Shown here one piece after another: positions 1 to 6,948 of a stretch of DNA of 15,197 nucleotides. The notes below the pieces were generated by a model. That model worked only from the letters and a program-made list of their open reading frames with translations, ran no database searches and had not been told where the DNA came from. How positions within the stretch are numbered: the first letter of the stretch is position 1; each line of letters opens with the position of its first letter. Made by a program: the position numbers and the translations under genes. This DNA comes from Hyphomonadaceae bacterium. GTDB lineage: Bacteria; Pseudomonadota; Alphaproteobacteria; Caulobacterales; Aquidulcibacteraceae. The stretch spans positions 1-15,197 of the forward strand of contig JAEUMU010000069.1 of assembly GCA_016791325.1 (NCBI GenBank). Direction: 5' to 3'.

Positions 1-339
1 GGGGGCCTGCTCCGGCAGAGGCGACTCGAGCGCCTCTGGCTTGGGCTTGGCGATGCCGGCGTAATCTTCGAGCGTCGGCAGCGGTTTGGTCATTTCGCTG
101 CGAATGTCGTGGAAATTTGTGGTGCGGCGCAGCGCGTCCACCTCGCGCTTCAGTTCGTCCAGCTCGGCCTGGCGCGCTAGCTCGTCGAAACCGGTGCGAA
201 ACTCCTGCGCCATGCCGCGCAACTTGGCGGTCCAGCGGCCAAGCTTGCGGAATAACAACGGCAAGTCCTTCGGCCCCACCACTACAAGGGCGAGGACGGC
301 GAGAAGAACAATCTCCTGGAAGCCGAGGCTGGGGAGCAT
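1..339 (-). CDS. tatB: Sec-independent translocase subunit TatB (partial, C-terminus beyond window)
   Basis: TatB works with TatC as the receptor that recognises twin-arginine signal peptides of folded export substrates at the inner membrane. The 113 codons visible start MLPSLGFQEIVLLAVLALVV, one N-terminal membrane helix (about residues 5-21), then the VGPKDLP hinge typical of TatA/TatB, then a charged amphipathic helix (about 29-75) rich in Arg, Glu and Lys. Motif FRKLGRWTAKLRGMAQEF marks it as TatB rather than TatA. The reading frame is open to base 1, so the Pro/Glu-rich tail and stop lie outside. ATG at 339 follows the tatA stop by 18 bases; no strong Shine-Dalgarno is seen, so translation may be coupled to tatA. 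tatC is expected next, outside the window. Confidence 0.93.
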   Translation of the reverse strand, partial: MLPSLGFQEIVLLAVLALVVVGPKDLPLLFRKLGRWTAKLRGMAQEFRTGFDELARQAELDELKREVDALRRTTNFHDIRSEMTKPLPTLEDYAGIAKPKPEALESPLPEQAP

Positions 340-357
340 GGGCGTGCGCCCGCGCGC

Positions 358-570
358 TTATTGCTGCGCGCGGTCCCCGTTTGACTGGTCAGGCACCTGA
401 CGCGGGGGATCCTGCGGCGGCGTATCTTGGGGATCGGCGAGGCCCTTGCGGAACCCGCGAATGCCCTTGCCCAAATCTTCCATCAGGCCAGAAATGCGGC
501 CCGGACGGCTGAACAGCAAGAACGCCAACGCCAAGACGATCAGCAGCGGAATCAGTCCTGGGAAATGCAT
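358..570 (-). CDS. tatA: Sec-independent translocase subunit TatA
   Basis: TatA is the small subunit that oligomerises to form the passage for folded proteins in the twin-arginine pathway. The 70-residue product has an N-terminal membrane helix (about residues 5-20, ending FLLFSRPGRI), followed by an amphipathic helix with the family pattern LMEDLGKGIRGFRKGL (residues 29-44) and a short acidic/Pro/Gln tail. Length and layout match TatA. ATG at 570 is preceded by GGAG about seven bases upstream, which supports the start. It lies between scpB and tatB, the usual alphaproteobacterial arrangement, 41 bases after scpB. The GRP in place of the common FGRGK loop is a minor variant. Confidence 0.95.
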   Translation of the reverse strand: MHFPGLIPLLIVLALAFLLFSRPGRISGLMEDLGKGIRGFRKGLADPQDTPPQDPPRQVPDQSNGDRAQQ

Positions 571-611
571 AATTCACTCCATTTGGGGCGATCTGCGCGC
601 TGTGGCGCGGC

Positions 612-1337
612 TTACTCGTCCTCGCGCAGATGATCCACGAAAAAGCTTGCTGCGTCCTCACCGTCGGACAGCGGCTCTTCGTCCGGGGCAGCGTCCTCGC
701 TCGGGCGCGGCACCTCGATCTGGCCGGCGGCGCGGGGATCGAGCAGTCCCAGGGCCTTGAGATCGTCCTTGCCCGGCAGCGCGTCAAGCGAGGCGAGGCC
801 GAACTGACTGAGAAACGCGTCGGTCGTGCCGAAGGTCAGCGGGCGGCCAGGTGTACGGCGCCGTCCGCGGGGGCGAATCCAGCCGATTTCCAGCAGCAGC
901 TCCATGGATCCGCGCGAAAGGCTTACCCCGCGGATGTCTTCGATTTCGGCGCGGGTCACAGGTTGGTGGTATGCGATAACCGCCAACGTCTCCAAGGCCG
1001 CTTTCGGGAGGCGCTTCGGCTGCTCGCGCGTTTCGCTGAACAGCCCGGACAAATCGGGCGCGGACTGGAAGCGCCAAGCGCCGCCGGCCTCCACCAAATG
1101 GACGCCCCGCTCCGCATAATCGGCCTTCAGCTTCATCAGCACGGCTGCGACGTCAACCTCCGGCCCCAACTTCTCGCTCAGTGCTTTGGCGGTAATTGGC
1201 TCGCCGCCGGCAAATAGAAGCGCCTCGGCCGCGCGGATGGCGTCCTGCGAGGGCGGCGCACGCAGGCGTTCGCCTTCCCCAAAAGCGTCCTCGATACGCT
1301 TCAGGGCGTCGGCGACGGGGGTTTCGGGCGCACTCAC
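612..1337 (-). CDS. scpB: Segregation and condensation protein ScpB
   Basis: ScpB pairs with ScpA as a winged-helix dimer that binds the SMC ring and helps condense and segregate chromosomes. The 241-residue protein has the family N-terminal winged helix (AEALLFAGGEPIT at about 38-50) and a second winged helix beginning LPKAALETLAVIAYHQPVTR (about 109-128) and ending with GRPLTFGTTDAFLSQFGL. The final 50 residues are acidic and probably disordered, ending EDE. The start is GTG: bases 1334-1337 read GTGA on the minus strand, so scpB begins inside the scpA stop and is probably translated by coupling. The N-terminal 30 residues before the first domain are an extension. Confidence 0.95.
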   Translation of the reverse strand: MSAPETPVADALKRIEDAFGEGERLRAPPSQDAIRAAEALLFAGGEPITAKALSEKLGPEVDVAAVLMKLKADYAERGVHLVEAGGAWRFQSAPDLSGLFSETREQPKRLPKAALETLAVIAYHQPVTRAEIEDIRGVSLSRGSMELLLEIGWIRPRGRRRTPGRPLTFGTTDAFLSQFGLASLDALPGKDDLKALGLLDPRAAGQIEVPRPSEDAAPDEEPLSDGEDAASFFVDHLREDE

Positions 1338-2149
1338 GGCGAAGAGTTTACCTCTGGACGGGCGCGCACGAACAGCGGCGCAAACGCCTCGGCCTGTTTC
1401 AACTCCATCTTGCCTTCGCGCGCGAGTTCAAGAGCGGCGCCGAAAGTGGAGGCGAGATAGCTTTCCGGCGGGGGCGCATCGGGCCCGGCCTCGCCTGCGG
1501 GGGCGATGGCGTTGATGGCGGCCCATTCGTTCAGCTTTTTCAGCGCCTGCTCCAGCCTTTTGCGGGCGGTTTCCAGCGGATAGGCGCGGCGGAGGAACGT
1601 GCGGAAGGCACGCTTACGCACGCTCTTAGCGCGCTCGCCGCAATAGGCGTTGAGCAATTCGTAGAGATCGGCGCACCAGGCGGTGGCGCGCGTGATGTCA
1701 GTGGGCTGAGGCTGGCCGTTGAGGAACACATCACGGCCGAGTTGCGGCAGCTCCTGAAGCCGCTTGGCGGCGGCGCGCGCGATCTGCAAGCGCATCAGTT
1801 TCAGGCGCAACGCGTCGGCCTGCTGCAGGGGATCGGGCTCATCCTCGGCGATCTGCGGCTTGGGAATGAGCAGGCGCGATTTAAGCAGCGCAAGCCAAGC
1901 CGCCATCACCAGATAATCGCCAGCAAGCTCTATGTTGGCCGCCCGCGCTTGAGCGATGAAGGCAAGGTATTGATCGGCGATGTCGCCCACGGACATGCGC
2001 GCGATATCAATCTTGCGTGCGCGCGCCAGCTCCAGCAGCACATGCAAAGGCCCCTCGAACGCATCGAGCGCCACCAGCAACGCCTCGCGCCCCTCGGCCT
2101 CTTCGGCGCCGGCGAGATCGAGTTCAGTCTGGTCTTCGATGGAATCCAT
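1334..2149 (-). CDS. scpA: Segregation and condensation protein ScpA
   Basis: ScpA is the kleisin that bridges the two SMC heads in the bacterial condensin. The 271-residue product contains the kleisin N-terminal signature FEGPLHVLLELARARKIDI (about residues 32-50), DIADQYLAFI, and AGDYLVMAAWLALLKSRLLI (about 77-96), then a charged middle section and a C-terminal winged helix (about 185-260). ATG at 2149 is preceded by an AGGA box about five bases upstream. It overlaps scpB by four bases and follows nagZ by 18 bases. Length is normal for alphaproteobacterial ScpA. Confidence 0.95.
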   Translation of the reverse strand: MDSIEDQTELDLAGAEEAEGREALLVALDAFEGPLHVLLELARARKIDIARMSVGDIADQYLAFIAQARAANIELAGDYLVMAAWLALLKSRLLIPKPQIAEDEPDPLQQADALRLKLMRLQIARAAAKRLQELPQLGRDVFLNGQPQPTDITRATAWCADLYELLNAYCGERAKSVRKRAFRTFLRRAYPLETARKRLEQALKKLNEWAAINAIAPAGEAGPDAPPPESYLASTFGAALELAREGKMELKQAEAFAPLFVRARPEVNSSP

Positions 2150-2167
2150 GGTTCCTGGGCCCCGGCG

Positions 2168-3187
2168 TTATGCGCTGAGAGCCAACAAGTCCTTGTAGCG
2201 CGCCCAGCCGGCCTCGGCATCGAATTCTTCAGGCGGGCGTTTGGCGAAGGATTCCACGGCGCGGGCGCGAACCAGGGCGAGGCCCGCCAGTTCCCCGCAA
2301 CCGCGCGCGGCCTCCTGCATTTCGTTGAGCACGCCTGAGCACTGCAGCACCACGTCGCACCCCGCGCCCAGCGCGGCTTGCGCCCGCGCTTGCAGCCCTC
2401 CGTTCAGCGCGAACTGCAGCGCCTTCATGTCGAGATCATCACTCATCAATAAGCCCTGGAAGCCTATCTGGCCGCGGATGATGGTTTCGATCACGATGGG
2501 CGAACAGGTGGCGGGTCGATCAGCATCCCATGCTTCGTAGATGATGTGCGCCGTCATGGCGGCTTCGGCGTCGGCGTTTTGGGCGAACGGAAGAATGTCG
2601 GCGGCGAGGTCCGCTTCGGCGGCGCTGACGCGCGGCAGCGCCAGATGGCTGTCTGCTGTGGCGCGGCCATGACCGGGCATGTGCTTGATGCAGCCCGCAA
2701 CGCCCCCATCATGCAGCCCCGCCAACGCAGCGCGCGCGAGCGTCGCCACGTTCTTCGGCTTGGCTGAGAAGGCGCGATCGCCCACGATCTTGTCAGAGCC
2801 CTGACCTGGCACGTCCAGCACCGGCGCGAAAGCGGCGTCGCCGCCGAGAGCGCGCAGCTCGGGGGCGATGAGCCGATGGCCAAGCCACGCCGCTTCGACG
2901 CCGGCGGCGTTATCACCCGCAAATACGGCGCCGTATGCGGCGCATGCCGGCCAGACAGGCCATTCCGGCGCTTTGAGGCGCGCGACGCGCCCGCCCTCCT
3001 GGTCGATCCACACCAGCGCGTCGTGACCCACGGCCTCGCGCAGTTCCCCGTTGAGCGCCCGCACCTGATCGCGCGTGACGCAGGCTTCGCGAAACAGGAT
3101 AAGCGCCCACGGGCGCGCGTCCTTCAAGAAGGCGCGCAAGTTGGCGTCGAGCTTGGGCTGGCGAATGCCGAGAGCGCAGGAAAGCAT
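2168..3187 (-). CDS. nagZ: Beta-N-acetylhexosaminidase NagZ (glycoside hydrolase family 3)
   Basis: NagZ removes N-acetylglucosamine from 1,6-anhydromuramoyl peptides in the cytoplasm during peptidoglycan recycling. In the 339 residues I see DQEGGRVARLK (62-72), the family KHMPGHG loop (168-174) carrying the acid/base histidine, with the nearby TADSH, and MSDDLDM (248-254) holding the nucleophilic Asp. This is the single-domain NagZ type without a C-terminal FG3 extension. No signal peptide is apparent, in keeping with a cytosolic enzyme. The ATG at 3187 has no clear Shine-Dalgarno but lies 12 bases after the upstream SPOR gene stop, so coupled translation is likely. Confidence 0.94.
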   Translation of the reverse strand: MLSCALGIRQPKLDANLRAFLKDARPWALILFREACVTRDQVRALNGELREAVGHDALVWIDQEGGRVARLKAPEWPVWPACAAYGAVFAGDNAAGVEAAWLGHRLIAPELRALGGDAAFAPVLDVPGQGSDKIVGDRAFSAKPKNVATLARAALAGLHDGGVAGCIKHMPGHGRATADSHLALPRVSAAEADLAADILPFAQNADAEAAMTAHIIYEAWDADRPATCSPIVIETIIRGQIGFQGLLMSDDLDMKALQFALNGGLQARAQAALGAGCDVVLQCSGVLNEMQEAARGCGELAGLALVRARAVESFAKRPPEEFDAEAGWARYKDLLALSA

Positions 3188-3199
3188 GGCGGCGCGAAC

Positions 3200-3811
3200 C
3201 TAACGCGACACCACGATGCAGTCCTGGCCCATTTGGCGGATGCGCTCACAAAAGCGGGTTGCGTTTTCGCGATCAGCGAAATAGCCCGCGCGCACGCGGT
3301 GATAAATGCCGCGTGCGCCGAGATCGGCGCGCTCGACATCGAGCCGGGCCTGCGCGAACAAATCAGGCGCGCGCGAAGCCATGCGACGCCAGGCGGCGTC
3401 GACCGCGGCTTCCGATTGCAGCGCCGCCAATTGCGCCACATATGGGCCGCTGCCGACAAAACGCGGCGCGGGCGCGAGTTGAGGAGGCCCCGCGGGTGCG
3501 GGCGGCGGCGTGGAGGAGACAACTTCGGGCCCTGGACGGGGCGTCGCTTCCACACCCACGGTGCGCCCTTCCAGCGCATCGTAGAAGGCGCCCTGTTCGG
3601 TTGGATCGGGCGCACCCGCCGCATCTGGGGCGGGCGCCATTTTGTAGGGGCCGGCGGGCGCAGAAATGCGCGGAATCTCCGGCGCGCTGTAAAGCTGCCA
3701 AACGAAGCCGCCGAACGCCGCCGCGACGACAATCATCAGCACGTAGATCATGCCCGCCGAGCGCGAGCGATCTTCGTATTCGTGCATCCGTGAATCGAAT
3801 CGGCTGGCCAA
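3200..3811 (-). CDS. SPOR-domain bitopic membrane protein, FtsN-like
   Basis: SPOR domains bind denuded glycan strands at division septa, and bitopic SPOR proteins of this layout include FtsN. The protein has a short charged cytoplasmic end, one membrane helix (about residues 21-40, MIYVLMIVVAAAFGGFVWQL), a Pro/Ala-rich periplasmic linker (about 45-118) and a C-terminal SPOR domain (about 121-203, from SGPYVAQLAA to the end). I recall that Caulobacter FtsN is encoded in the equivalent place beside nagZ, so FtsN is my best guess, unproven. The start is uncertain: GTG at 3844 has no ribosome site and overlaps a candidate -10 box; TTG at 3811 has GGAG eight bases upstream and is chosen here; ATG at 3787 has no ribosome site. 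All share the stop at 3200. Confidence 0.85.
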   Translation of the reverse strand: MASRFDSRMHEYEDRSRSAGMIYVLMIVVAAAFGGFVWQLYSAPEIPRISAPAGPYKMAPAPDAAGAPDPTEQGAFYDALEGRTVGVEATPRPGPEVVSSTPPPAPAGPPQLAPAPRFVGSGPYVAQLAALQSEAAVDAAWRRMASRAPDLFAQARLDVERADLGARGIYHRVRAGYFADRENATRFCERIRQMGQDCIVVSR

Positions 3812-3833
3812 AGCAAACGCTCCGTTAGGAATC
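3792..3833. promoter_or_regulatory. Cluster of three GANTC (CcrM-type) methylation motifs
   Basis: GAATC occurs at 3792-3796, 3797-3801 and 3829-3833, the first two directly abutting. GANTC is the target of the alphaproteobacterial cell-cycle methyltransferase CcrM. The sites lie over the 5' end of the SPOR gene, between its candidate promoter and its last possible start. At this base composition GANTC is expected roughly once per 300 bp, so three in 42 bp is a local excess. A regulatory role is inferred only. Confidence 0.45.
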
Positions 3834-3842
3834 GTGGACGCC

Positions 3843-3867
3843 ACTTTAGCACGAGCCGCGCGCGCAA
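3843..3867 (-). promoter_or_regulatory. Candidate Caulobacter-type promoter for the SPOR gene
   Basis: On the minus strand TTGCGCG (3867-3861) is followed after 10 bases by GCTAAAGT (3850-3843). This resembles the Caulobacter housekeeping promoter consensus as I remember it (TTGACGS, 10-14 bases, GCTANAWC): the -10 part is a good match, the -35 part a weak one. If used, transcription would begin near 3836, which rules out GTG 3844 as the start codon and leaves TTG 3811 or ATG 3787. The 91 bases between dgt and GTG 3844 hold nothing else I recognise. Confidence 0.3.
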
Positions 3868-3935
3868 GTTCGCAAAGCAGACGCCCGCACTGTGATGGAA
3901 CCGTATTGCCGCGCGCCTAGCGCGACTGCAGTTCA

Positions 3936-5162
3936 TCACAGGCTGAACAAGCGACGGTGTTCCTCGATCGCGAAATCGTCGGTCATGCCGGCGATGTAAT
4001 CGCAAACGCGGCGCGCCGTGCGCTGGCCGCCGGGGCCATCGCCGCCTCTTTGCCAATCCGGCGGCAATAATTCCGGCTCCGCAAGGAATAGATCAAACAA
4101 CTGCTTAAGAATGCGTTTCGCTTGGCTGCGCGAGCGATTGACCTTCCAGTGGCGATACATGCGCTCCATCAGGAACCTGCGCAGCACGGCCTGGTGTTCG
4201 TTCATCACGTCGGAAAAGCCGATGAGCGGCGTTCCGGCGGCGCGCACCGCTTCGGCGTTTTGCGGCTTGGCCTCACTGATGCGCCGTTGCGTTTCCCAGA
4301 CCAGATCATCCACCCACACCCCGATCAGCCGGCGTACCGTTTCGGCTACGGCCCGATCTTCCGCCAAGCCTGGATAGTCGCGTTCCACCGTCGCCGCGAC
4401 GCGCTCCACCATCGGTACTTCGGCGCGCAGTTCAGCGAAGCTGAACAATTGCGCATGCCAGCCATCGTCAATGTCGTGATTATTGTAGGCCACATCGTCG
4501 GCATGGGCGGCGACTTGCGCTTCGGGCCCCGGCCACGTGCTGAGTTCGAGATCGTGGGTGGCGACGTATTCCTGGATCGCGACGGGCAGATCCTGCAGCC
4601 TCTTGCCGTGAAAGATCAGCGGCCCGTTATGCTTCACCACCCCTTCGAGCGTTTCCCAGGTGAGGTTGAGCCCATCGAAGGCGGGGTAGCGATGTTCTAA
4701 CTTGGTGAGCACCCGCAACGTCTGTGCGTTGTGATCAAAGCCGCCGTACCCTTCCATGCATGCATCGAGCACATCCTCGCCGGTGTGTCCGAATGGGGGG
4801 TGGCCGAGGTCGTGCGCCAAGCCCAGGGCTTCGGCAAGATCGTCATCGAGGCCCAGCCGGCGCGCCGCCGAGCGGGCGATCTGCGCCACCTCAAGCGAAT
4901 GTGTGAGACGCGTGCGGTAATGATCGCCCTCGTGGGCGACGAAGACCTGCGTTTTGCCCTTGAGCCGGCGGAAGGCGCTGGCGTGGACGATGCGGTCCCG
5001 GTCTCGCTCGAACGGAGTGCGGCTGCTGCTCTCGGGCTCAGCGTGGAGCCGCCCGCGTGACCGCGCCGGATCAGTGGCGTAAGGCGCGCGGGGCGGGCGC
5101 TGATAGGCGTCCGCTGGGGCTATTTCGCCCCCTCCGCGCCTGGACTGCCTGCCTTCCGCCAC
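3936..5162 (-). CDS. dgt: Deoxyguanosinetriphosphate triphosphohydrolase-like protein (HD-domain dNTPase)
   Basis: This enzyme class hydrolyses dNTPs to nucleosides and tripolyphosphate and so limits dNTP pools. The 408-residue product shows the HD metal site: H88 in [11 protein letters not shown]117-D118 in [15 protein letters not shown], and an Asp in ADDVAY (about 221-226). The region [24 protein letters not shown] (51-74) is typical of the family. Length fits the shorter type-2 dGTPase-like proteins rather than the 505-residue E. coli Dgt. The start is GTG at 5162, chosen because GAGGAG lies 10 bases upstream (5178-5173). The first 23 residues are low-complexity and less certain. It is divergent from erpA and 91 bases or more upstream of the SPOR gene. 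Confidence 0.93.
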   Translation of the reverse strand: MAEGRQSRRGGGEIAPADAYQRPPRAPYATDPARSRGRLHAEPESSSRTPFERDRDRIVHASAFRRLKGKTQVFVAHEGDHYRTRLTHSLEVAQIARSAARRLGLDDDLAEALGLAHDLGHPPFGHTGEDVLDACMEGYGGFDHNAQTLRVLTKLEHRYPAFDGLNLTWETLEGVVKHNGPLIFHGKRLQDLPVAIQEYVATHDLELSTWPGPEAQVAAHADDVAYNNHDIDDGWHAQLFSFAELRAEVPMVERVAATVERDYPGLAEDRAVAETVRRLIGVWVDDLVWETQRRISEAKPQNAEAVRAAGTPLIGFSDVMNEHQAVLRRFLMERMYRHWKVNRSRSQAKRILKQLFDLFLAEPELLPPDWQRGGDGPGGQRTARRVCDYIAGMTDDFAIEEHRRLFSL

Positions 5163-5207
5163 GTTTCACCTTCTCCTCAAGCGCAGGATGAGACCATATA
5201 TGGGACC

Positions 5208-5232
5208 GGGCGGCTTGAGAATCCGCCCAAGC
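5208..5232. repeat. Two interleaved inverted repeats in the dgt/erpA divergent region
   Basis: GGGCGG (5208-5213) pairs with CCGCCC (5223-5228) across nine bases, and GCTTG (5213-5217) pairs with CAAGC (5228-5232) across ten. A GAATC (GANTC) site lies in the shared loop at 5219-5223. The structure ends 14 bases before the erpA ATG and could be an operator or a 5' hairpin. The 84-bp region also has the palindrome CATATATG at 5195-5202, but no convincing promoter for either gene. Confidence 0.35.
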
Positions 5233-5246
5233 AACGGCGTTAACAA

Positions 5247-5573
5247 ATGGCTGATGTCGCACTTTCACAGGCCGCCGCCGCGCGGATCAAAGCGGTTGTC
5301 GCCGGCGAGCCGCCGGGCGCAGGTCTTCGCGTGGCGGTGGAAGGCGGCGGCTGCTCGGGATTTCAGTATGAAATCGCCGTAGCTCCAGGCGCCAACGCCG
5401 ACGACCATGTGGTCGAGCGTGATGGCGCGCGCCTGTTCGTTGATCCGGTTTCGCTGCCCTTTCTGCTCGGTTCAGAAGTGGACTGGGTGGATGAGTTGAT
5501 CGGCGCCGCGTTCAAAGTGAAGAATCCCAACGCCAAGTCCTCATGTGGCTGCGGCGTGAGCTTTTCCATCTAG
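5247..5573 (+). CDS. erpA: A-type iron-sulfur cluster carrier (ErpA/IscA/HesB family)
   Basis: A-type carriers receive Fe-S clusters from the scaffold and pass them to apoproteins. The 108-residue product has the three invariant cysteines: C36 in GGGCSGFQY, and C100 and C102 in SSCGCGVSF near the C-terminus, with the standard 64-residue spacing. Length is normal for ErpA/IscA. ATG at 5247 lacks a clear Shine-Dalgarno. It is divergent from dgt, an association I recall from other Alphaproteobacteria, and its stop lies only three bases before the Sel1 gene, so the two are probably cotranscribed. ErpA rather than IscA is an inference from context; no isc/suf genes are in view. Confidence 0.9.
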   Translation: MADVALSQAAAARIKAVVAGEPPGAGLRVAVEGGGCSGFQYEIAVAPGANADDHVVERDGARLFVDPVSLPFLLGSEVDWVDELIGAAFKVKNPNAKSSCGCGVSFSI

Positions 5574-5576
5574 AGC

Positions 5577-6215
5577 ATGGGCCTGTTCGGCCCTGATCGC
5601 TCCGCGCTGGACCGCGGGCTGGACGCGTTCGAGCGGCGCGATTGGAAGCGCGCGCGCCGGTTGCTGGAAGACGCGCTGCAGGATGAAGAACGCGCTGTCG
5701 GCCATCATTATCTCGGTCTGCTCTACTGGAGGGGCCTCGGCGGGCCGCGTCAGGTCGGCGCGGCGGTGGATTGTTTCGCGCGCGCCGCCGACATGGGCTA
5801 CCCGCCAGCGCAAACCGCTTACGCCATGGCGCTGCGCTCCGGCATGGGCGTTGGGCGCGATGCGGAGGCAGCGCGGGCGCTATATCAATCCGCAGCCGGC
5901 GCTGGCGACCGCGCAGCGATGGTTGAACTCGCCACCATGAGCGATCCCGGCGAGGCGCGCTATTGGCTGAAGCGCGCGAGCGAATTGGGCCATGCGCCGG
6001 CGATGATGCACTATTCCGATCTCATCTTTCGCGACGATCCGGTTGAGGCGCTGGCGTGGCTTTATGCGGCGGTGGCGGTGGCCGGCGAAGACGCCGCGCG
6101 CAAGCGCGCCGCGGCGTTGGCGCGCGAGATGACGGCCAAAGAGATTGACGCCGCTCAGAAGGCCGGGCGGCTCTACGCTAAAGATATTCAACGCGCGAAC
6201 CGGGAGCGGGCATGA
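5577..6215 (+). CDS. Sel1-repeat (TPR-like) protein
   Basis: Sel1 repeats are alpha-alpha solenoids that mediate protein-protein contacts; no specific partner can be named here. The 212 residues contain an N-terminal helix-repeat region (about 9-36), then Sel1-like units around GHHYLGLLYWRGLGGPRQ (about 42-59), PAQTAYAMALRSGMGVGRD (about 76-94) and HAPAMMHYSDLIF (about 136-150). There is no signal peptide or membrane helix, so it is probably cytosolic, unlike many Sel1 proteins. The start ATG lies three bases after the erpA stop, and the gene ends in an ATGA overlap with the nitroreductase (6212-6215), so the three form one translational unit. Confidence 0.85.
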   Translation: MGLFGPDRSALDRGLDAFERRDWKRARRLLEDALQDEERAVGHHYLGLLYWRGLGGPRQVGAAVDCFARAADMGYPPAQTAYAMALRSGMGVGRDAEAARALYQSAAGAGDRAAMVELATMSDPGEARYWLKRASELGHAPAMMHYSDLIFRDDPVEALAWLYAAVAVAGEDAARKRAAALAREMTAKEIDAAQKAGRLYAKDIQRANRERA

Positions 6216-6871
6216 ACGTCGATGAGGCGCTGCGGGCGCGCATTTCCATCCGCGCTTACAAACCCGATCCCGTGCCGGAAGCGCTGGTGCGCGATATTCT
6301 CGATGTGGCGCGCTATGCGCCCTCTGGCGGCAACCTGCAGCCATGGCGCGTAATCGCAGTGGCGGGGGCGGCGCGCCAGGCAGTGATCGAATTGGCCAGA
6401 ACGCATTTGCCAGGAGACGCGGGCGACCGTTTCATCTACCCGGCCGATCTTTGGGAGCCCTATCGTTCGCGCCGCTTCAAGGTTGGCGAGGATATGTACG
6501 CCCTGCTCGGCGTCCCGCGCGACAACAAACCCGGCAGGCTGATGCAGTTCGCGCGCAACTATGAATTTTTCGGCGCGCCTATCGGGCTGTTCTTCGTGAT
6601 CGATGAGCGCATGGGTTACGGCCAATGGGCGCACATGGGCATGTTCATGCAATCTGTGGCGCTGGCGGCGCAGGCGCGCGGCCTTTCCACCTGCATGCAA
6701 GAGGCATGGGCGATGCTGCGCCAACCGCTGCATGCGCATTTCGGCTTGGGAGAGCACGAGATGATCTATGCCGGCATGGCGCTCGGCTACGCCGATATGA
6801 GCGCGCCGGTGAACACGCTGCGCAGCGCGCGCGCGAGCGTGGATGAAATCGCCGAATTCAAGGGATTCTAG
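6212..6871 (+). CDS. Nitroreductase-family FMN oxidoreductase
   Basis: Members use NAD(P)H and FMN to reduce nitro compounds, quinones or enones; the substrate cannot be told from sequence. The 219-residue product has the FMN-phosphate motif RISIRAYKPDPVP (about 10-22), ARYAPSGGNLQPWR (about 33-46) and a C-terminal section with GLSTCMQEAW, and MIYAGMALGYAD, where the family usually has the GYP/GYA flavin contact. Length fits the single-domain family. It begins inside the Sel1 stop (ATGA) with a purine-rich GGGAGCGGG just upstream. The coupling to erpA is unusual enough to note, but the functional link is unknown. Confidence 0.88.
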   Translation: MNVDEALRARISIRAYKPDPVPEALVRDILDVARYAPSGGNLQPWRVIAVAGAARQAVIELARTHLPGDAGDRFIYPADLWEPYRSRRFKVGEDMYALLGVPRDNKPGRLMQFARNYEFFGAPIGLFFVIDERMGYGQWAHMGMFMQSVALAAQARGLSTCMQEAWAMLRQPLHAHFGLGEHEMIYAGMALGYADMSAPVNTLRSARASVDEIAEFKGF

Positions 6872-6882
6872 CCAGCGCTAGC

Positions 6883-6911
6883 TTGCCAGCGCCGGCATGC
6901 GCCGCTCTAAT
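6883..6911 (+). promoter_or_regulatory. Candidate sigma-70-type promoter for the secreted protein gene
   Basis: TTGCCA (6883-6888) and TCTAAT (6906-6911) are separated by 17 bases; each hexamer matches the sigma-70 consensus at five of six positions. Predicted transcription start is near 6918, giving a leader of about 31 bases that includes GGGAG nine bases before the ATG at 6949. It lies in the 77-bp gap after the nitroreductase gene, so the downstream gene probably has its own transcript. Confidence 0.5.
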
Positions 6912-6948
6912 CCGGGCGCGAGCCGAGGAACGCCGGGAGATTTAGCCG

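Noticed and set aside
1196..2338. 380-codon plus-strand open frame opposite scpB, scpA and nagZ
   Set aside because: It is antisense to three recognisable genes, has low-complexity composition and no family motif; long antisense frames are common in GC-rich coding DNA.
2876..3793. 305-codon plus-strand open frame opposite nagZ and the SPOR gene
   Set aside because: Arg/Gly/Ala-rich shadow of real genes with no domain signature.
4122..4700. 192-codon plus-strand frame opposite dgt
   Set aside because: Antisense to a confident HD-domain gene and without motifs.
5215..5244. TTGAGA and GCGTTAAC as an erpA promoter
   Set aside because: Transcription would start after the ATG at 5247, and the -10 match is weak.
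6188..6757. 189-codon minus-strand frame opposite the nitroreductase
   Set aside because: Shadow of a gene with clear flavin-binding motifs on the plus strand.
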